Below, piece after piece: positions 23,435 to 31,897 of a DNA stretch of 41,035 bases (positions are counted from its first letter, which is position 1; the number at the start of each line of letters is the position of its first letter). The stretch comes from Muribaculaceae bacterium. GTDB taxonomy: Bacteria; Bacteroidota; Bacteroidia; Bacteroidales; Muribaculaceae. The notes below the pieces were generated by a model. That model was not told the origin of the DNA. It saw only the letters and a list, made by a program, of their open reading frames with translations, and ran no database searches. The stretch is from contig JAIDTO010000217.1 in NCBI GenBank assembly GCA_029060625.1, forward strand, positions 1 to 41,035. Reading direction: 5' to 3'. The position numbers and the translations under genes are program-made.

Positions 23435-24931
23435 TTAAAAAAATGTATTAAAAGTAATTTTCGACTGAGCTCTTTCTCCGGAGCTTAGTTTAATGCTAAC
23501 GTCCTTGGTTGTATAGGATGTAACTGTAAATGTTGTGCTTACTGTCCTTGAACCATGAGCCGGAATACTAACGGATGAACTTTTCCCATTAGACCACGAG
23601 GCTGTTACGGTCACTGATTTATTCGAGTCGTTAAAAATTGTAGAAGAAACAGTAGCCAGATCATTTTCATTGGCTCTTACAGTTGTTGGACCGGGAGCAC
23701 TTACTCTTAGTTTTATTGGATAAACTATTGAAAATTGTTGAGTATTGTCTGCCAAAACAATCCCTCCTTGCTCTATAACGACGCGAGTTTCACACTCGTC
23801 TGCATTTTTTGACACTGATGGTATCGCAGTAAATGTAAATAAATTATCATTTCTTACAAATTCGGAAGTTTTATCTATCAGTGTTCCATTTCCATCATTA
23901 AGAAGGATTCGATAATTTGCAAGTTTTGCAGGGATATTACATTCTATTGTTATTGGCTGAATGTTGCCTTTTCTATCAACTTCAAGTTCAGATGAATGAA
24001 TTCCGTTAACTTTTACATTAATAGAAACTTCTCCGTCATTAACACATAGGACACCATGTTTCCCACCCAATATAGCGATAATATTTCCGTCCGAATACTT
24101 ATCCCCAAAAGAGTCAAACTGAGGAGTAACAATGATATTGTCACCTTGCCTTAATCCATACTTGCCATTTTCAGAATATTCTGAGTAAATCGAAGATTTT
24201 GTTTGAGTTGAAGGATTATTTACGGGAGCTGCGTTGTTGGTTTTAAATGTCTGTTTAAAATCAGCTTCCTTAATTTTACGAACCTTTTGTCCTTTTGTAT
24301 TGACCAGTGCATAGTCAGTATTGTAAGCAACAGGAGCCAAACCATTTGAAAAGCAACCGGCAGCAGTCATTTCTCCATAGTGAAAGTCCACAGCAAGTGT
24401 ATTTCGAGAGGCATTACGGTCATAATTTTCACTAATGAACTTCATGTAATTGCCTTGTTTGACTGGTGCATATCCCTCCTTAAATGGCAGTGCATTGTCA
24501 AATTGACATTTTACCACAATATCTCCTACTGGGTCAATGTAACCAAATTTCCCGTTTTTATTGGATATGACAAGTTTATCTTCTGAAAAGTATTGGTTGC
24601 TTCCCGGAAGATAAAATTTCTCGTTTATTGAAGATATGTTACCATCCTCACCGATTATACTTTGTAGGAGATATTTTGTACCTTCCTTTGAACCGGCAAG
24701 TGCATACCCATTTACAAAAGGGGTGATGAAATCATAATCAGCCTGTAGTATGATTTGATCCCCAGCTTTTATGATTCCCCATTTTCCATTATTTTGAAAT
24801 AAATATAATTCGCCGGAATATCTTTGCAAATTCTGATAACTGGGCGATATAGACCATGTAGCGATTTTAGCATTTGAAGAAACAAATGCTAAAATCGCTA
24901 CAAAAGTTAGTATTTGACGCTTAAGATTCAT
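23435..24931 (-). CDS. secreted WG-repeat protein
   Basis: This 498-residue protein has a signal peptide (about 1-21, ending VSSNA), then WG-type repeats (about 35-275): LYLFQNNGKWGIIKAGDQII, KLVISNKNGKFGYIDPVGDI, EGYAPVKQGNYMKFI and SENGKYGLRQGDNII. The second half (about 300-498) holds two beta domains; the last (KLRVSAPGPTTVRANENDLA, then VSIPAHGSRTVSTTFTV) looks like a CARDB- or DUF11-type Ig fold. WG repeats form propeller-like or solenoid binding surfaces. The start overlaps the end of the FHA-protease gene by 4 bases, indicating translational coupling and possibly a direct partnership with that protease. Confidence 0.8.
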   Translation of the reverse strand: MNLKRQILTFVAILAFVSSNAKIATWSISPSYQNLQRYSGELYLFQNNGKWGIIKAGDQIILQADYDFITPFVNGYALAGSKEGTKYLLQSIIGEDGNISSINEKFYLPGSNQYFSEDKLVISNKNGKFGYIDPVGDIVVKCQFDNALPFKEGYAPVKQGNYMKFISENYDRNASRNTLAVDFHYGEMTAAGCFSNGLAPVAYNTDYALVNTKGQKVRKIKEADFKQTFKTNNAAPVNNPSTQTKSSIYSEYSENGKYGLRQGDNIIVTPQFDSFGDKYSDGNIIAILGGKHGVLCVNDGEVSINVKVNGIHSSELEVDRKGNIQPITIECNIPAKLANYRILLNDGNGTLIDKTSEFVRNDNLFTFTAIPSVSKNADECETRVVIEQGGIVLADNTQQFSIVYPIKLRVSAPGPTTVRANENDLATVSSTIFNDSNKSVTVTASWSNGKSSSVSIPAHGSRTVSTTFTVTSYTTKDVSIKLSSGERAQSKITFNTFF

Positions 24932-26496
24932 TCTCTTACGCGGTGTTTATTATATAGTTCAACCAAATGTTTTATATTGCAGCAATATGTTACCTCAGTT
25001 CCAGAAAAACCACTGCATAAAACGCCCACCAATCGATGAGACTTATCAATAACTGGAGACCCGCTTTGACCGCCAATGCCGACAGCCTGAATCTGAATTT
25101 GATTGTCATCCGGGGTTTTACTCAGAGAGGCCTTATGTATAGTAGGACGTAGTTCCTTTCCATCGAATGTCTGATTATTGACCGTTTCACCCATAGGATA
25201 ACCAGTTATAGTCAATTCTTCATCCTGTGGCTTTAATGTTCTTTCATCAACTCTCGCGTTTTCTATATCATAAATAGCACCCATCTTGACAATATAATCC
25301 GGGGTCTTACGAGAATTAAGACGTATTAAAGCCACATCCTTTTTAGGATCTTCTGATTCTGCAATGACTTGGGCTTGCTGTAAATCTATTTGATTATTTA
25401 CTTTAGAGCCTGTTAAACCAATCCCGAAGAACGCATGCTTACCACCAATTTCCAATGGAGAATTCTGATAACGCCTTAACCATGCGTTTGCATCATCAGC
25501 AGATAATGCTCCAGTCATTACATTATAGGCAAGAAGTTCGTAAAGATTCCCACTGGTAGCTTGACGAGCCTTTTCCATCTGTTGCCTGATATTTTCCTCA
25601 TCTTCTGCATCCCGGTACTCCCAAGGCACTGCAATATGTCTGTTTGTACCCATTTCTCCATCTTTAGAGATGAAGAAAGCAGTACCGGTATATCCAATCG
25701 GACTAAGACCATCTGTGGAAGTATTCACTTGCAATTTTCCGCTCGGTCCTACCCCCATATACCACTTATCAGGCCAGCCTTTAATCACATTTTTAAAAGG
25801 ATCATCTTTTACATTGATCTCATAATAATATCCTCCGTACACACAGCCTGAAGCATTTTCCATTGCTTGTGTGGTTACAGGATCTACAGTGTTATTCCAA
25901 GGAATATATGTCCATGCAGCCCATCCGCAGACAACAATAGCGACAATAGCGGCAGCAATGCCAAGAATTTTGCCCCAAGGATTTCCGGGTATATATTGAG
26001 AAAGATTTACAGGTACACCACCGCAAACGATAGAATCAGTCTTTTTGATTTGTCGCATCTGACCGGGATTAAGACGCTCCCCGTTGATGGTAGAACCATT
26101 TTTGCTGTGATCCTGTAAAAAAGCTTTGCCCTTTCGGTCAATTTTGAGAGTGGCATGATAGCGACTTGCCGTATTCCCGGCAATCTGAATGTCGTTCCTC
26201 ATGCTTGTGCCAATGCCGTATACTGCCTTATAATTAGACATATCTTCGGGCATTGGAACTTGATTCCATATTAGTTCCACATCACCGAAACGAATTGCAT
26301 CGCCTCGTTTGATTGACACTTGAGTTCCGGGCTTGATAGGACGATTCATCACGAAAGTCCCATTGCGACTATTCTTGTCTTCCAGCAAGATGTCGCCATT
26401 GTTAAGTATTGTGATTTCGGCATGGAGAGCACTTGCTTTATCGCTGTGGAGAACGATATCGCAACTTTGGTCTCTGCCTACTTTAAATAGTCTCAT
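24928..26496 (-). CDS. FHA-FHA-TM-trypsin-like serine protease
   Basis: This 522-residue protein has two cytoplasmic FHA domains (1-78 with FKVGRDQSCDIVL, ALHAEI and KNSRNGTFV; 90-165 with YGIGTSMRNDIQI, SRYHATL and HSKNGSTINGE), a transmembrane helix (about 176-198) and a trypsin-like protease domain (about 220-515). Catalytic triad by motif: His287 in TNRHIAV, Asp387 in DVALIRL and Ser478 in GIGGQSGSPV. FHA domains read phosphothreonine, so phosphorylation in the cytoplasm could control an HtrA-like or regulatory protease in the periplasm. The first FHA domain is followed by WNQVP, also found after the FHA of the gene at 26509-27141, showing paralogy. It overlaps the WG-repeat gene by 4 bases. 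Confidence 0.88.
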   Translation of the reverse strand: MRLFKVGRDQSCDIVLHSDKASALHAEITILNNGDILLEDKNSRNGTFVMNRPIKPGTQVSIKRGDAIRFGDVELIWNQVPMPEDMSNYKAVYGIGTSMRNDIQIAGNTASRYHATLKIDRKGKAFLQDHSKNGSTINGERLNPGQMRQIKKTDSIVCGGVPVNLSQYIPGNPWGKILGIAAAIVAIVVCGWAAWTYIPWNNTVDPVTTQAMENASGCVYGGYYYEINVKDDPFKNVIKGWPDKWYMGVGPSGKLQVNTSTDGLSPIGYTGTAFFISKDGEMGTNRHIAVPWEYRDAEDEENIRQQMEKARQATSGNLYELLAYNVMTGALSADDANAWLRRYQNSPLEIGGKHAFFGIGLTGSKVNNQIDLQQAQVIAESEDPKKDVALIRLNSRKTPDYIVKMGAIYDIENARVDERTLKPQDEELTITGYPMGETVNNQTFDGKELRPTIHKASLSKTPDDNQIQIQAVGIGGQSGSPVIDKSHRLVGVLCSGFSGTEVTYCCNIKHLVELYNKHRVRE

Positions 26497-26508
26497 ATAG
26501 TTTCGTTA

Positions 26509-27141
26509 TTAGCCGATTGTACGTTTTGTTTTTTGTGACTTGTCTTTGTCCTTCTTATCCTTTTGGTCTTTTGACTTATCGTCACCCTTTGATTTTGGCG
26601 TGGCAGGTTTCTTTGGAGTAGAAGGTTTCTTGGCGTTTATCGAATCTTGCATAGCCTTTTCAGCAGCTTTCTTGATAGAATCTTGACGCTCAACATTCTT
26701 GATTGAATCCAGTCTTACCGCTTCCTTCTGCTTCAACAGTGTTGAATCTTGAATAGCTGTTGTCGTAGGCTGTTCAGGATTATCTGTTGAGCCGCCGTTG
26801 ATTGCTTTCATTCCAAAAATGACAGCAAGAATAACAATCACAGCGATTATTCCACCAATTAGATATTTAACCCACTGATTGGATTTAGGCACTTGATTCC
26901 AATCAAGTTTCGCCACATGGGCAAGGGATATAATATCCTTGCGAGTTACCGGCACCGGCACATTGGGAGATATGCGTATGCCGTTTACATAGGTTCCATT
27001 GCTGCTTTGGTCAATCAGGGTCATTTTTCCTGATGGAGTGACGTTTAACAGTGCATGACGGCGGCTAATAACGTCGGTTGAGTCATTTATGACTATGTCG
27101 CAGTTTAAATCGCGACCGATTGAATATGTTTTCATCGCCAT
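26509..27141 (-). CDS. FHA-TM protein with Lys-rich periplasmic tail
   Basis: This 210-residue protein has an N-terminal FHA domain (about 4-80: YSIGRDLNCDIVIND, ISRRHALL, DQSSNGTYVNG), a transmembrane helix (about 92-112) and a hydrophilic tail of about 95 residues rich in Lys, Asp and Ser with four D-S-I/T units (QDSTLL, LDSIKN, QDSIKK, QDSINA). The tail is probably extended or coiled-coil and could interact with the cell wall. The FHA core residues (GR, S/RRH, NG) that bind phosphothreonine are present. The WNQVP sequence after the FHA domain is shared with the FHA-protease. Genes on both sides are 1 and 12 bases away. Confidence 0.85.
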   Translation of the reverse strand: MAMKTYSIGRDLNCDIVINDSTDVISRRHALLNVTPSGKMTLIDQSSNGTYVNGIRISPNVPVPVTRKDIISLAHVAKLDWNQVPKSNQWVKYLIGGIIAVIVILAVIFGMKAINGGSTDNPEQPTTTAIQDSTLLKQKEAVRLDSIKNVERQDSIKKAAEKAMQDSINAKKPSTPKKPATPKSKGDDKSKDQKDKKDKDKSQKTKRTIG

Positions 27142-27142
27142 A

Positions 27143-28369
27143 TTAATTTCTTCGTTTACCAGTCGTTGAACTCTTTGATCCTCCTTGCTTATCTGCTTTC
27201 AAACGATCTATTTCTTCCTTTAACAGTTTATTTTCGTCTACTTTGGATTTAACTTTACCCGAAAGGGCTGCATTCTCTTGTTCAAGTTTTTTTACCTTTG
27301 CAGAAAGCTCCGAATTAGCATTAACAGCATTTGATTGAACATTGCCAATCTCGTTTTGCATACTGCCAATAATGGAGTCTTTTTGATGAATTACTGATTT
27401 AAGAGAATCCATCTCCGTCACTTGTGCTGCTTTCGTTTCCTCCGATGCTGATGAATTGTTTCGTCCGAGCAATATGCCATTGAAGACCAAACTCAACAGA
27501 CAGATTAACGAAACGGCTCCTAAAAGGAGTTTTGTTTTTGTGTTCATCTTCGATCTGAGTTTTGAATTTATTTTGGGTTCTACGATTGCAATAGTAAGAT
27601 TATCGTGGCCACCACCTTCAGACCGGCCCTTGCCGTCAATAGTAGTGGCAATTTCATCAGTAACAGTACCAAGTGCATGTTTCCTGTCAGAAACCATGTC
27701 AATAAGTACCGTTTCGGCAACAGAACCATGAATACCGTCTGTGGTCAGTACAAATCTATCACCACTATCATAAGGCAACACAGCGACATCAACCTCAATG
27801 TCGGGTTTTATGCCCAACGCACGGGTAATGACATTTGACTGAGCCGAAAGACGAGCCTGTTCTTCGGTAATAACTTTTTGACGTACTAAATCAAAGACCA
27901 TTGAGTGGTCAAAAGTGCGAAACACCTTACTTTTGCCACGCAACTGATAAACGCGACTATCTCCAACATGAGCGACAGTAGCACATTCTTCATTGATAAG
28001 AAGGACAGTGCAAGTTGACCCCATGCCTTTTAGAGTTGGCATTTCTTGTCCTTGGGCAATAATAGCAAGATTCGCCCTCCGTATCGCCTTGATAATAATA
28101 TTTGAGGCTGTATCATCGGGATTCCCTTCTTTAATGCCATTTATGATTTCATTTACAGCAATAGAAGAAGCAGTTTTTCCTCCGGGACCACCTCCCATAC
28201 CGTCACACACGGTTACGACAAAGCCATAGAGAGTTTCTGCACTTCCATAAGAGTCTTGATTCTCGGAACGGCCACCTATCCGAGATTCAGCGTATCCGAC
28301 TATAAAATTCGGCGTTTTTAGTTGTTGAATCAAATCCATAGTTACTATTGGTTTTATAGTCCGAGCCAT
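27143..28369 (-). CDS. PP2C-family protein phosphatase with TM helix and periplasmic coiled coil
   Basis: This protein (408 residues from 28369; ATG at 28339 is an alternative start that avoids overlap with the kinase gene) has a PP2C phosphatase domain (about 22-265) with all main motifs: GGRSENQDS, VCDGMGGGPGG, GMGSTCTVLL, VGDSRVYQLRG, TTDGIHGS and GGHDNLTIAI. The metal-binding Asp residues (Asp39, Asp56, Asp211, Asp256) are present, so it should be active and Mn/Mg dependent. A transmembrane helix (about 280-302) leads to a coiled coil (about 318-395) in the periplasm. It would reverse phosphorylation by the two kinases encoded just upstream; the coiled coil may sense envelope state. Confidence 0.92.
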   Translation of the reverse strand: MARTIKPIVTMDLIQQLKTPNFIVGYAESRIGGRSENQDSYGSAETLYGFVVTVCDGMGGGPGGKTASSIAVNEIINGIKEGNPDDTASNIIIKAIRRANLAIIAQGQEMPTLKGMGSTCTVLLINEECATVAHVGDSRVYQLRGKSKVFRTFDHSMVFDLVRQKVITEEQARLSAQSNVITRALGIKPDIEVDVAVLPYDSGDRFVLTTDGIHGSVAETVLIDMVSDRKHALGTVTDEIATTIDGKGRSEGGGHDNLTIAIVEPKINSKLRSKMNTKTKLLLGAVSLICLLSLVFNGILLGRNNSSASEETKAAQVTEMDSLKSVIHQKDSIIGSMQNEIGNVQSNAVNANSELSAKVKKLEQENAALSGKVKSKVDENKLLKEEIDRLKADKQGGSKSSTTGKRRN

Positions 28370-29280
28370 TCTTTAAATCGTTGGAATAATGATTTCGGAG
28401 GAATTAGAGCATCCTTAAGGGCTTCACGAAATTCGTTAGCAGTCTGGTATCTCTTTGATTGCTCCTTTTCGGTTGCTTTTAAAATTACAGCCATAATGCG
28501 TTTGGGAACAGCATCACATGCAGGTAATGATTCTCTCATCTGACGAGTTAGAGTATCAACCTCTGTATCTGTATCAAAGGGGTTAGTCCCTGAAAGCAGT
28601 TCATACATTGTGATTCCAAGGGCATATATGTCAGTTGCCGCATTGATTTGGACTGTCCGTGTTTTATCTCGAAGTATCTGTTCTGGGGCCGAATACTGGG
28701 GCGTGCCAATAAATCCGTATTGCGAAAACTTATTACCGTCATTCATTCGGGCTATTCCCAAATCCATAAGCCGTATATTGGAATCTCCCTCCACCATAAT
28801 ATTTGATGGCTTTATATCACGGTGAATAACCCCACGTGAATGCACATATTCTAAGGCATCGAGGACTTGGAACATTGCGTTACATATTTTCTCCACACGG
28901 TCGCTTCCATTGAGAAATTCTTTTACGTACTCGTCAATATTTTTGCCCGAAACATACTTGCTTACAAGAAATATTGGACCACCGGTCGGAGCATATTCAC
29001 AATACCCAATCATTTCTACAAGGTTCTGATGCCGAAAAGCAAGAGATGCCTCCTGCTTGGCACGTTCCCTAATCATTGGATTGTTTGCGTATGCATCCTT
29101 AACACGCTTTATGGCCATACGAGTTCCGTCCTTAACACGATAACCCATATATACTGTGCCCATAGCACCGCTACCTAATGGAGCGGAGGTCGGGTCATAG
29201 CAATACCATTCACCCATTACGAGAAGATAGATGTACGGATCATCCGGACGCTGATATACAGTTTTGCTACTCATAGTCAT
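28354..29280 (-). CDS. soluble Ser/Thr protein kinase
   Basis: This 308-residue protein is one kinase domain without a transmembrane helix. Motifs: LGSGAMGTVYMG (Gly loop, 35-46), MAIKRV with Lys58, VIHRDIKPSNIMVE with Asp155, LMDLGIARM with DLG at 173-175, and YSAPEQ with APE at 198-200. DLG in place of DFG is seen in many active bacterial kinases. The N-terminus carries SSKTVYQRP, a TVY segment that resembles the TV motifs of the FHA protein at 30874-31674 and could be an autophosphorylation site (inference). The start overlaps the upstream kinase by 4 bases, and the phosphatase gene overlaps or abuts its 3' end, so the three are translated together. Confidence 0.92.
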   Translation of the reverse strand: MTMSSKTVYQRPDDPYIYLLVMGEWYCYDPTSAPLGSGAMGTVYMGYRVKDGTRMAIKRVKDAYANNPMIRERAKQEASLAFRHQNLVEMIGYCEYAPTGGPIFLVSKYVSGKNIDEYVKEFLNGSDRVEKICNAMFQVLDALEYVHSRGVIHRDIKPSNIMVEGDSNIRLMDLGIARMNDGNKFSQYGFIGTPQYSAPEQILRDKTRTVQINAATDIYALGITMYELLSGTNPFDTDTEVDTLTRQMRESLPACDAVPKRIMAVILKATEKEQSKRYQTANEFREALKDALIPPKSLFQRFKEWLGL

Positions 29281-30857
29281 TTAGAGGGTTTAAGGTTCAC
29301 CATGCGGTTGGAAATTGCTTGAATATACTCATCGTCTCCGGCTTGTGTCGCCAATTGTTTCGCTTTGTTGAGATATATGTATGCGGAATCTGTGTTAAAT
29401 GATGCTCCTCTCTTTTTGGATTTATAGTCACATCCTAATTCAAAAAGGGAATGATAGTCATTTGGATTGATTGCAACAGCATTCTTTAATAACCTATGAG
29501 CCTCTCTATTTTGGGCAGAAATGCCAAGATTCTTCCTAAAATTCGCAACCGAATCTGAAAAATCTCCAATCTTTACACTTTCATTACTGTCAAAGTATAG
29601 TCTGCTCAACAAAAAAGCTGCATCATAATCCTTTTCATTTGCTAAGGATTTCAGCATACTCAGACCTTCATTAGCCGTTTGTTTATCTGTTAATAAAGAT
29701 AGTGCAAGGTCATATGAAATTTGAGGCTGTATATTGTCTTTGTTTACTGATTTATTGGTTTCTGCATAAGCAGTTATCTCATTGTCAGGATGTAGTGGAT
29801 CTTTATCAGATGAATGATTATAAATATCAATACCACCTATTATCAAACCAACGAAAACAGCTGCACTTCCTATAATAACGCCTATTTTCTTCCATTCAAC
29901 TGACCGACCGGGATAATCTAATGGAACAAGTTTGTCCACAGCAACTCTAAATTCTGCTGCACTTTGGAAACGCTGAGAACGTTTTTTTTGAGTAGCAGTA
30001 TTTATTACCTCCTGAATTTGTTTTTGCTTAACATTCTGGAGTGGCATCTTCTTATTAAGTTGCATCTCCAATACTTCAGCCATTTCACCGTCAAAAGGCA
30101 CTTTGCCAACCAGTAGTTGATAAAGTAGAATTCCGACAGCATAAATATCTGTGGTGGCGTTTTGTGAATCCACAAGACCTCGCACCAACTCTGGAGCAGC
30201 ATACTTAGGTTTACCTATAAATTGACCGTCTATGGTATAGGAACTTTCTTTTGTATTGTTCCCATTTATCTTTTTTGCAATACCAAAGTCAATCAGCTTT
30301 ATCTTACCATTGGAAGTAATCATGATATTCGAGGGATCTATATCCCTGTGAATATATCCGGCATCATGGAGTGCCATAAGCCCGGAAAGCAAACTCCGTA
30401 CAATTGAAATGGCAAAACCATAAGAATTATTGATATACTTCCCATGTAGTTCCTGAGCAAAAGGTATAACACTTCCTTTGTTGTCAGTTACAACCCCATT
30501 TAACAGTTTATCAAGGGTAACACCATGTAAATATTCACTTATAACATGATAACGGACAATTGGTTGCCCCAATTCATCTTTCCCGTTAATTTCAACGAAA
30601 CCTAACATTTCTATTAGGTTATCATTTCTTAATTGAACGGCTGCTTCACGACGTGCTCTGGCAATTACATGTGGAGGCAAATCACTATACAAAAATTTTA
30701 TAGCAACTTCCCTTCTTTGATTAGTTGTTTCACTACAGCACCAACCTTTATACACTTTTCCCATTCCTCCTTCACCCAGAGGAGTGTCAGAGGGATCGTA
30801 CTCATAGTATATACCTTTCTGTCTTTCGTTATCGCCTTGAATACGTACAGTGGCCAT
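29277..30857 (-). CDS. membrane Ser/Thr protein kinase with periplasmic repeat domain
   Basis: This 526-residue protein has a cytoplasmic kinase domain (about 17-312): LGEGGMGKVYKG, VAIKFLY with Lys54, YIHRDIDPSNIMI with Asp172, LIDFGIAKK with DFG at 190-192, and YAAPEL (APE 221-223). The catalytic loop reads HRDIDPSN, with Asp where Ser/Thr kinases normally have Lys; DFG and the other residues are intact. A transmembrane helix (about 325-345) is followed by a periplasmic part of about 180 residues with TPR/Sel1-like helical pairs (SYDLALSLLTD, DYDAAFLLSRLYF, DYHSLFELGCDYK). PknB-type sensing of envelope signals is likely. It is followed by the soluble kinase with a 4-base overlap. Confidence 0.92.
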   Translation of the reverse strand: MATVRIQGDNERQKGIYYEYDPSDTPLGEGGMGKVYKGWCCSETTNQRREVAIKFLYSDLPPHVIARARREAAVQLRNDNLIEMLGFVEINGKDELGQPIVRYHVISEYLHGVTLDKLLNGVVTDNKGSVIPFAQELHGKYINNSYGFAISIVRSLLSGLMALHDAGYIHRDIDPSNIMITSNGKIKLIDFGIAKKINGNNTKESSYTIDGQFIGKPKYAAPELVRGLVDSQNATTDIYAVGILLYQLLVGKVPFDGEMAEVLEMQLNKKMPLQNVKQKQIQEVINTATQKKRSQRFQSAAEFRVAVDKLVPLDYPGRSVEWKKIGVIIGSAAVFVGLIIGGIDIYNHSSDKDPLHPDNEITAYAETNKSVNKDNIQPQISYDLALSLLTDKQTANEGLSMLKSLANEKDYDAAFLLSRLYFDSNESVKIGDFSDSVANFRKNLGISAQNREAHRLLKNAVAINPNDYHSLFELGCDYKSKKRGASFNTDSAYIYLNKAKQLATQAGDDEYIQAISNRMVNLKPSK

Positions 30858-30873
30858 AGCACAATAATATTAT

Positions 30874-31674
30874 TCAATCCATACCTACCGTACCACCGCT
30901 ACGAAATCCACCTCCATTCATATCCATCCCGACTGTTGAATCGGTAGGTCTGTTACCTCCGTCATATGCCGAAGGATGAACTGTTGATGCAGGGTTAAAA
31001 CGAGGTGGAAAATCTTGCTCATTCCGTGTGGTATTGTCTCTTCCACCATTAAATCCGCTTGGAGTATATACCTCGTCATCCTCTCTAACATCAATAAAGT
31101 TTTCTGACAAATGTAGCCCAAGTGCCTTTGTATCAATTAGCAATAGTAAGAGGTCATAGTTTTCTCCAATTGTAATTATATCTCCATTAACACACTCAAC
31201 CGGACGAGCAACTGATACACTGCTTTCATTAACAAGTGTTCCATTAGTTGATCCAAGATCTGAGATTGTAGCTTCAGTCTTCTCCGGCTTTTTCATTTTG
31301 TTGATATGAAGATTGGCATGTTTAGAAGATACAGTACCTTCTCCTAACACTATATCACATTCCGATGAATTGCCAATTATGTTCTGTCCTATATGCAGAG
31401 GCCAAAACTCACCAATTCCAGTTCTGGAGATGGAATATAAAAAGCCCACAATTGGCTTACCCGAAGGTCTTGGATGGGCGTTTGCAGTGTTTTGAACTGG
31501 TCGGGGAACACCATTTGCAGGCATATCCATCCCGGGATATACCGTCCCATTTCCTCTCTGAGGATTAGACGGGCGAGAATATGCCTGATTGCCTCCGGCG
31601 TATCCTTGACCTTGGTTGGGATTATAATCTCCTTCGGGCCCAACACCCGGAAAGACAGTCTTGTTCTGTGACAT
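30874..31674 (-). CDS. FHA protein with repeated TV motifs, first gene of the kinase operon
   Basis: This 266-residue soluble protein has one FHA domain (about 90-182: HIGQNIIGNSSECDIVL, TVSSKHANLHI, DLGSTNGTLVNE) between long disordered flanks. The flanks carry five similar Thr-Val motifs: KTVFPG (Thr6), GTVYPG (Thr44), STVHPS (Thr231), STVGMD (Thr247) and GTVGMD (Thr262). Gly/Pro after TV and their clustering suggest kinase acceptor sites that could bind FHA domains in this or other proteins, as in GarA-type switches. It is the first gene, 16 bases before the membrane kinase gene, and is a probable scaffold or adapter. No transmembrane segment is present. Confidence 0.88.
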   Translation of the reverse strand: MSQNKTVFPGVGPEGDYNPNQGQGYAGGNQAYSRPSNPQRGNGTVYPGMDMPANGVPRPVQNTANAHPRPSGKPIVGFLYSISRTGIGEFWPLHIGQNIIGNSSECDIVLGEGTVSSKHANLHINKMKKPEKTEATISDLGSTNGTLVNESSVSVARPVECVNGDIITIGENYDLLLLLIDTKALGLHLSENFIDVREDDEVYTPSGFNGGRDNTTRNEQDFPPRFNPASTVHPSAYDGGNRPTDSTVGMDMNGGGFRSGGTVGMD

Positions 31675-31701
31675 TTTTAATATGTTTATCGAGTCGGTTT
31701 T

Positions 31702-31728
31702 TAGGTATCTCTTGCCAAGAGATACCTA
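31702..31728. repeat. palindrome, copy 1 (complete)
   Basis: TAGGTATCTCTTG (31702-31714) and CAAGAGATACCTA (31716-31728) are exact reverse complements around one base. The same left arm plus CAAGAGAT recurs at 31876-31897. Copy 1 ends 27 bases upstream of the FHA operon start codon. It could be an operator, or a hairpin in the leader RNA with a 10-bp stem and 7-base loop. Confidence 0.75.
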
Positions 31729-31859
31729 TGGTGATATAATCCAATGATTAATAAAACCATAGCTAAGACAAATCCTTAAATTACTAAACATTTTTCAGTT
31801 TTTAATCAAAAATTTTGGTTAATTTGGCATAAAAATTTTCATATTTGGGATATTTTCTT

Positions 31860-31877
31860 TATCTTTGTGCAAAAATA
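31860..31877. promoter_or_regulatory. overlapping divergent -7-like boxes
   Basis: TATCTTTG on the + strand (31860-31867) and TATTTTTG on the - strand (31877-31870) lie back to back, both matching TAnnTTTG. The - strand box would start an mRNA with a leader of nearly 190 bases for the FHA/kinase operon; the + strand box would drive the region up to the terminator at 33074. Convincing -33 boxes were not found for either. Confidence 0.45.
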
Positions 31878-31897
31878 GGTATCTCTTGGCAAGAGAT
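31876..31897. repeat. palindrome, copy 2 (partial)
   Basis: TAGGTATCTCTTG (31876-31888), one base, then CAAGAGAT (31890-31897); the outer right arm is lost. It lies directly downstream of the + strand -7-like box and upstream of the - strand box, placing it well for regulation of both. Confidence 0.7.

Noticed and set aside
18265-31674. Type VI secretion regulatory cluster
   Set aside because: FHA, kinase and PP2C fit that theme, but no Tss, Hcp, VgrG or ClpV-like protein is encoded in the window.
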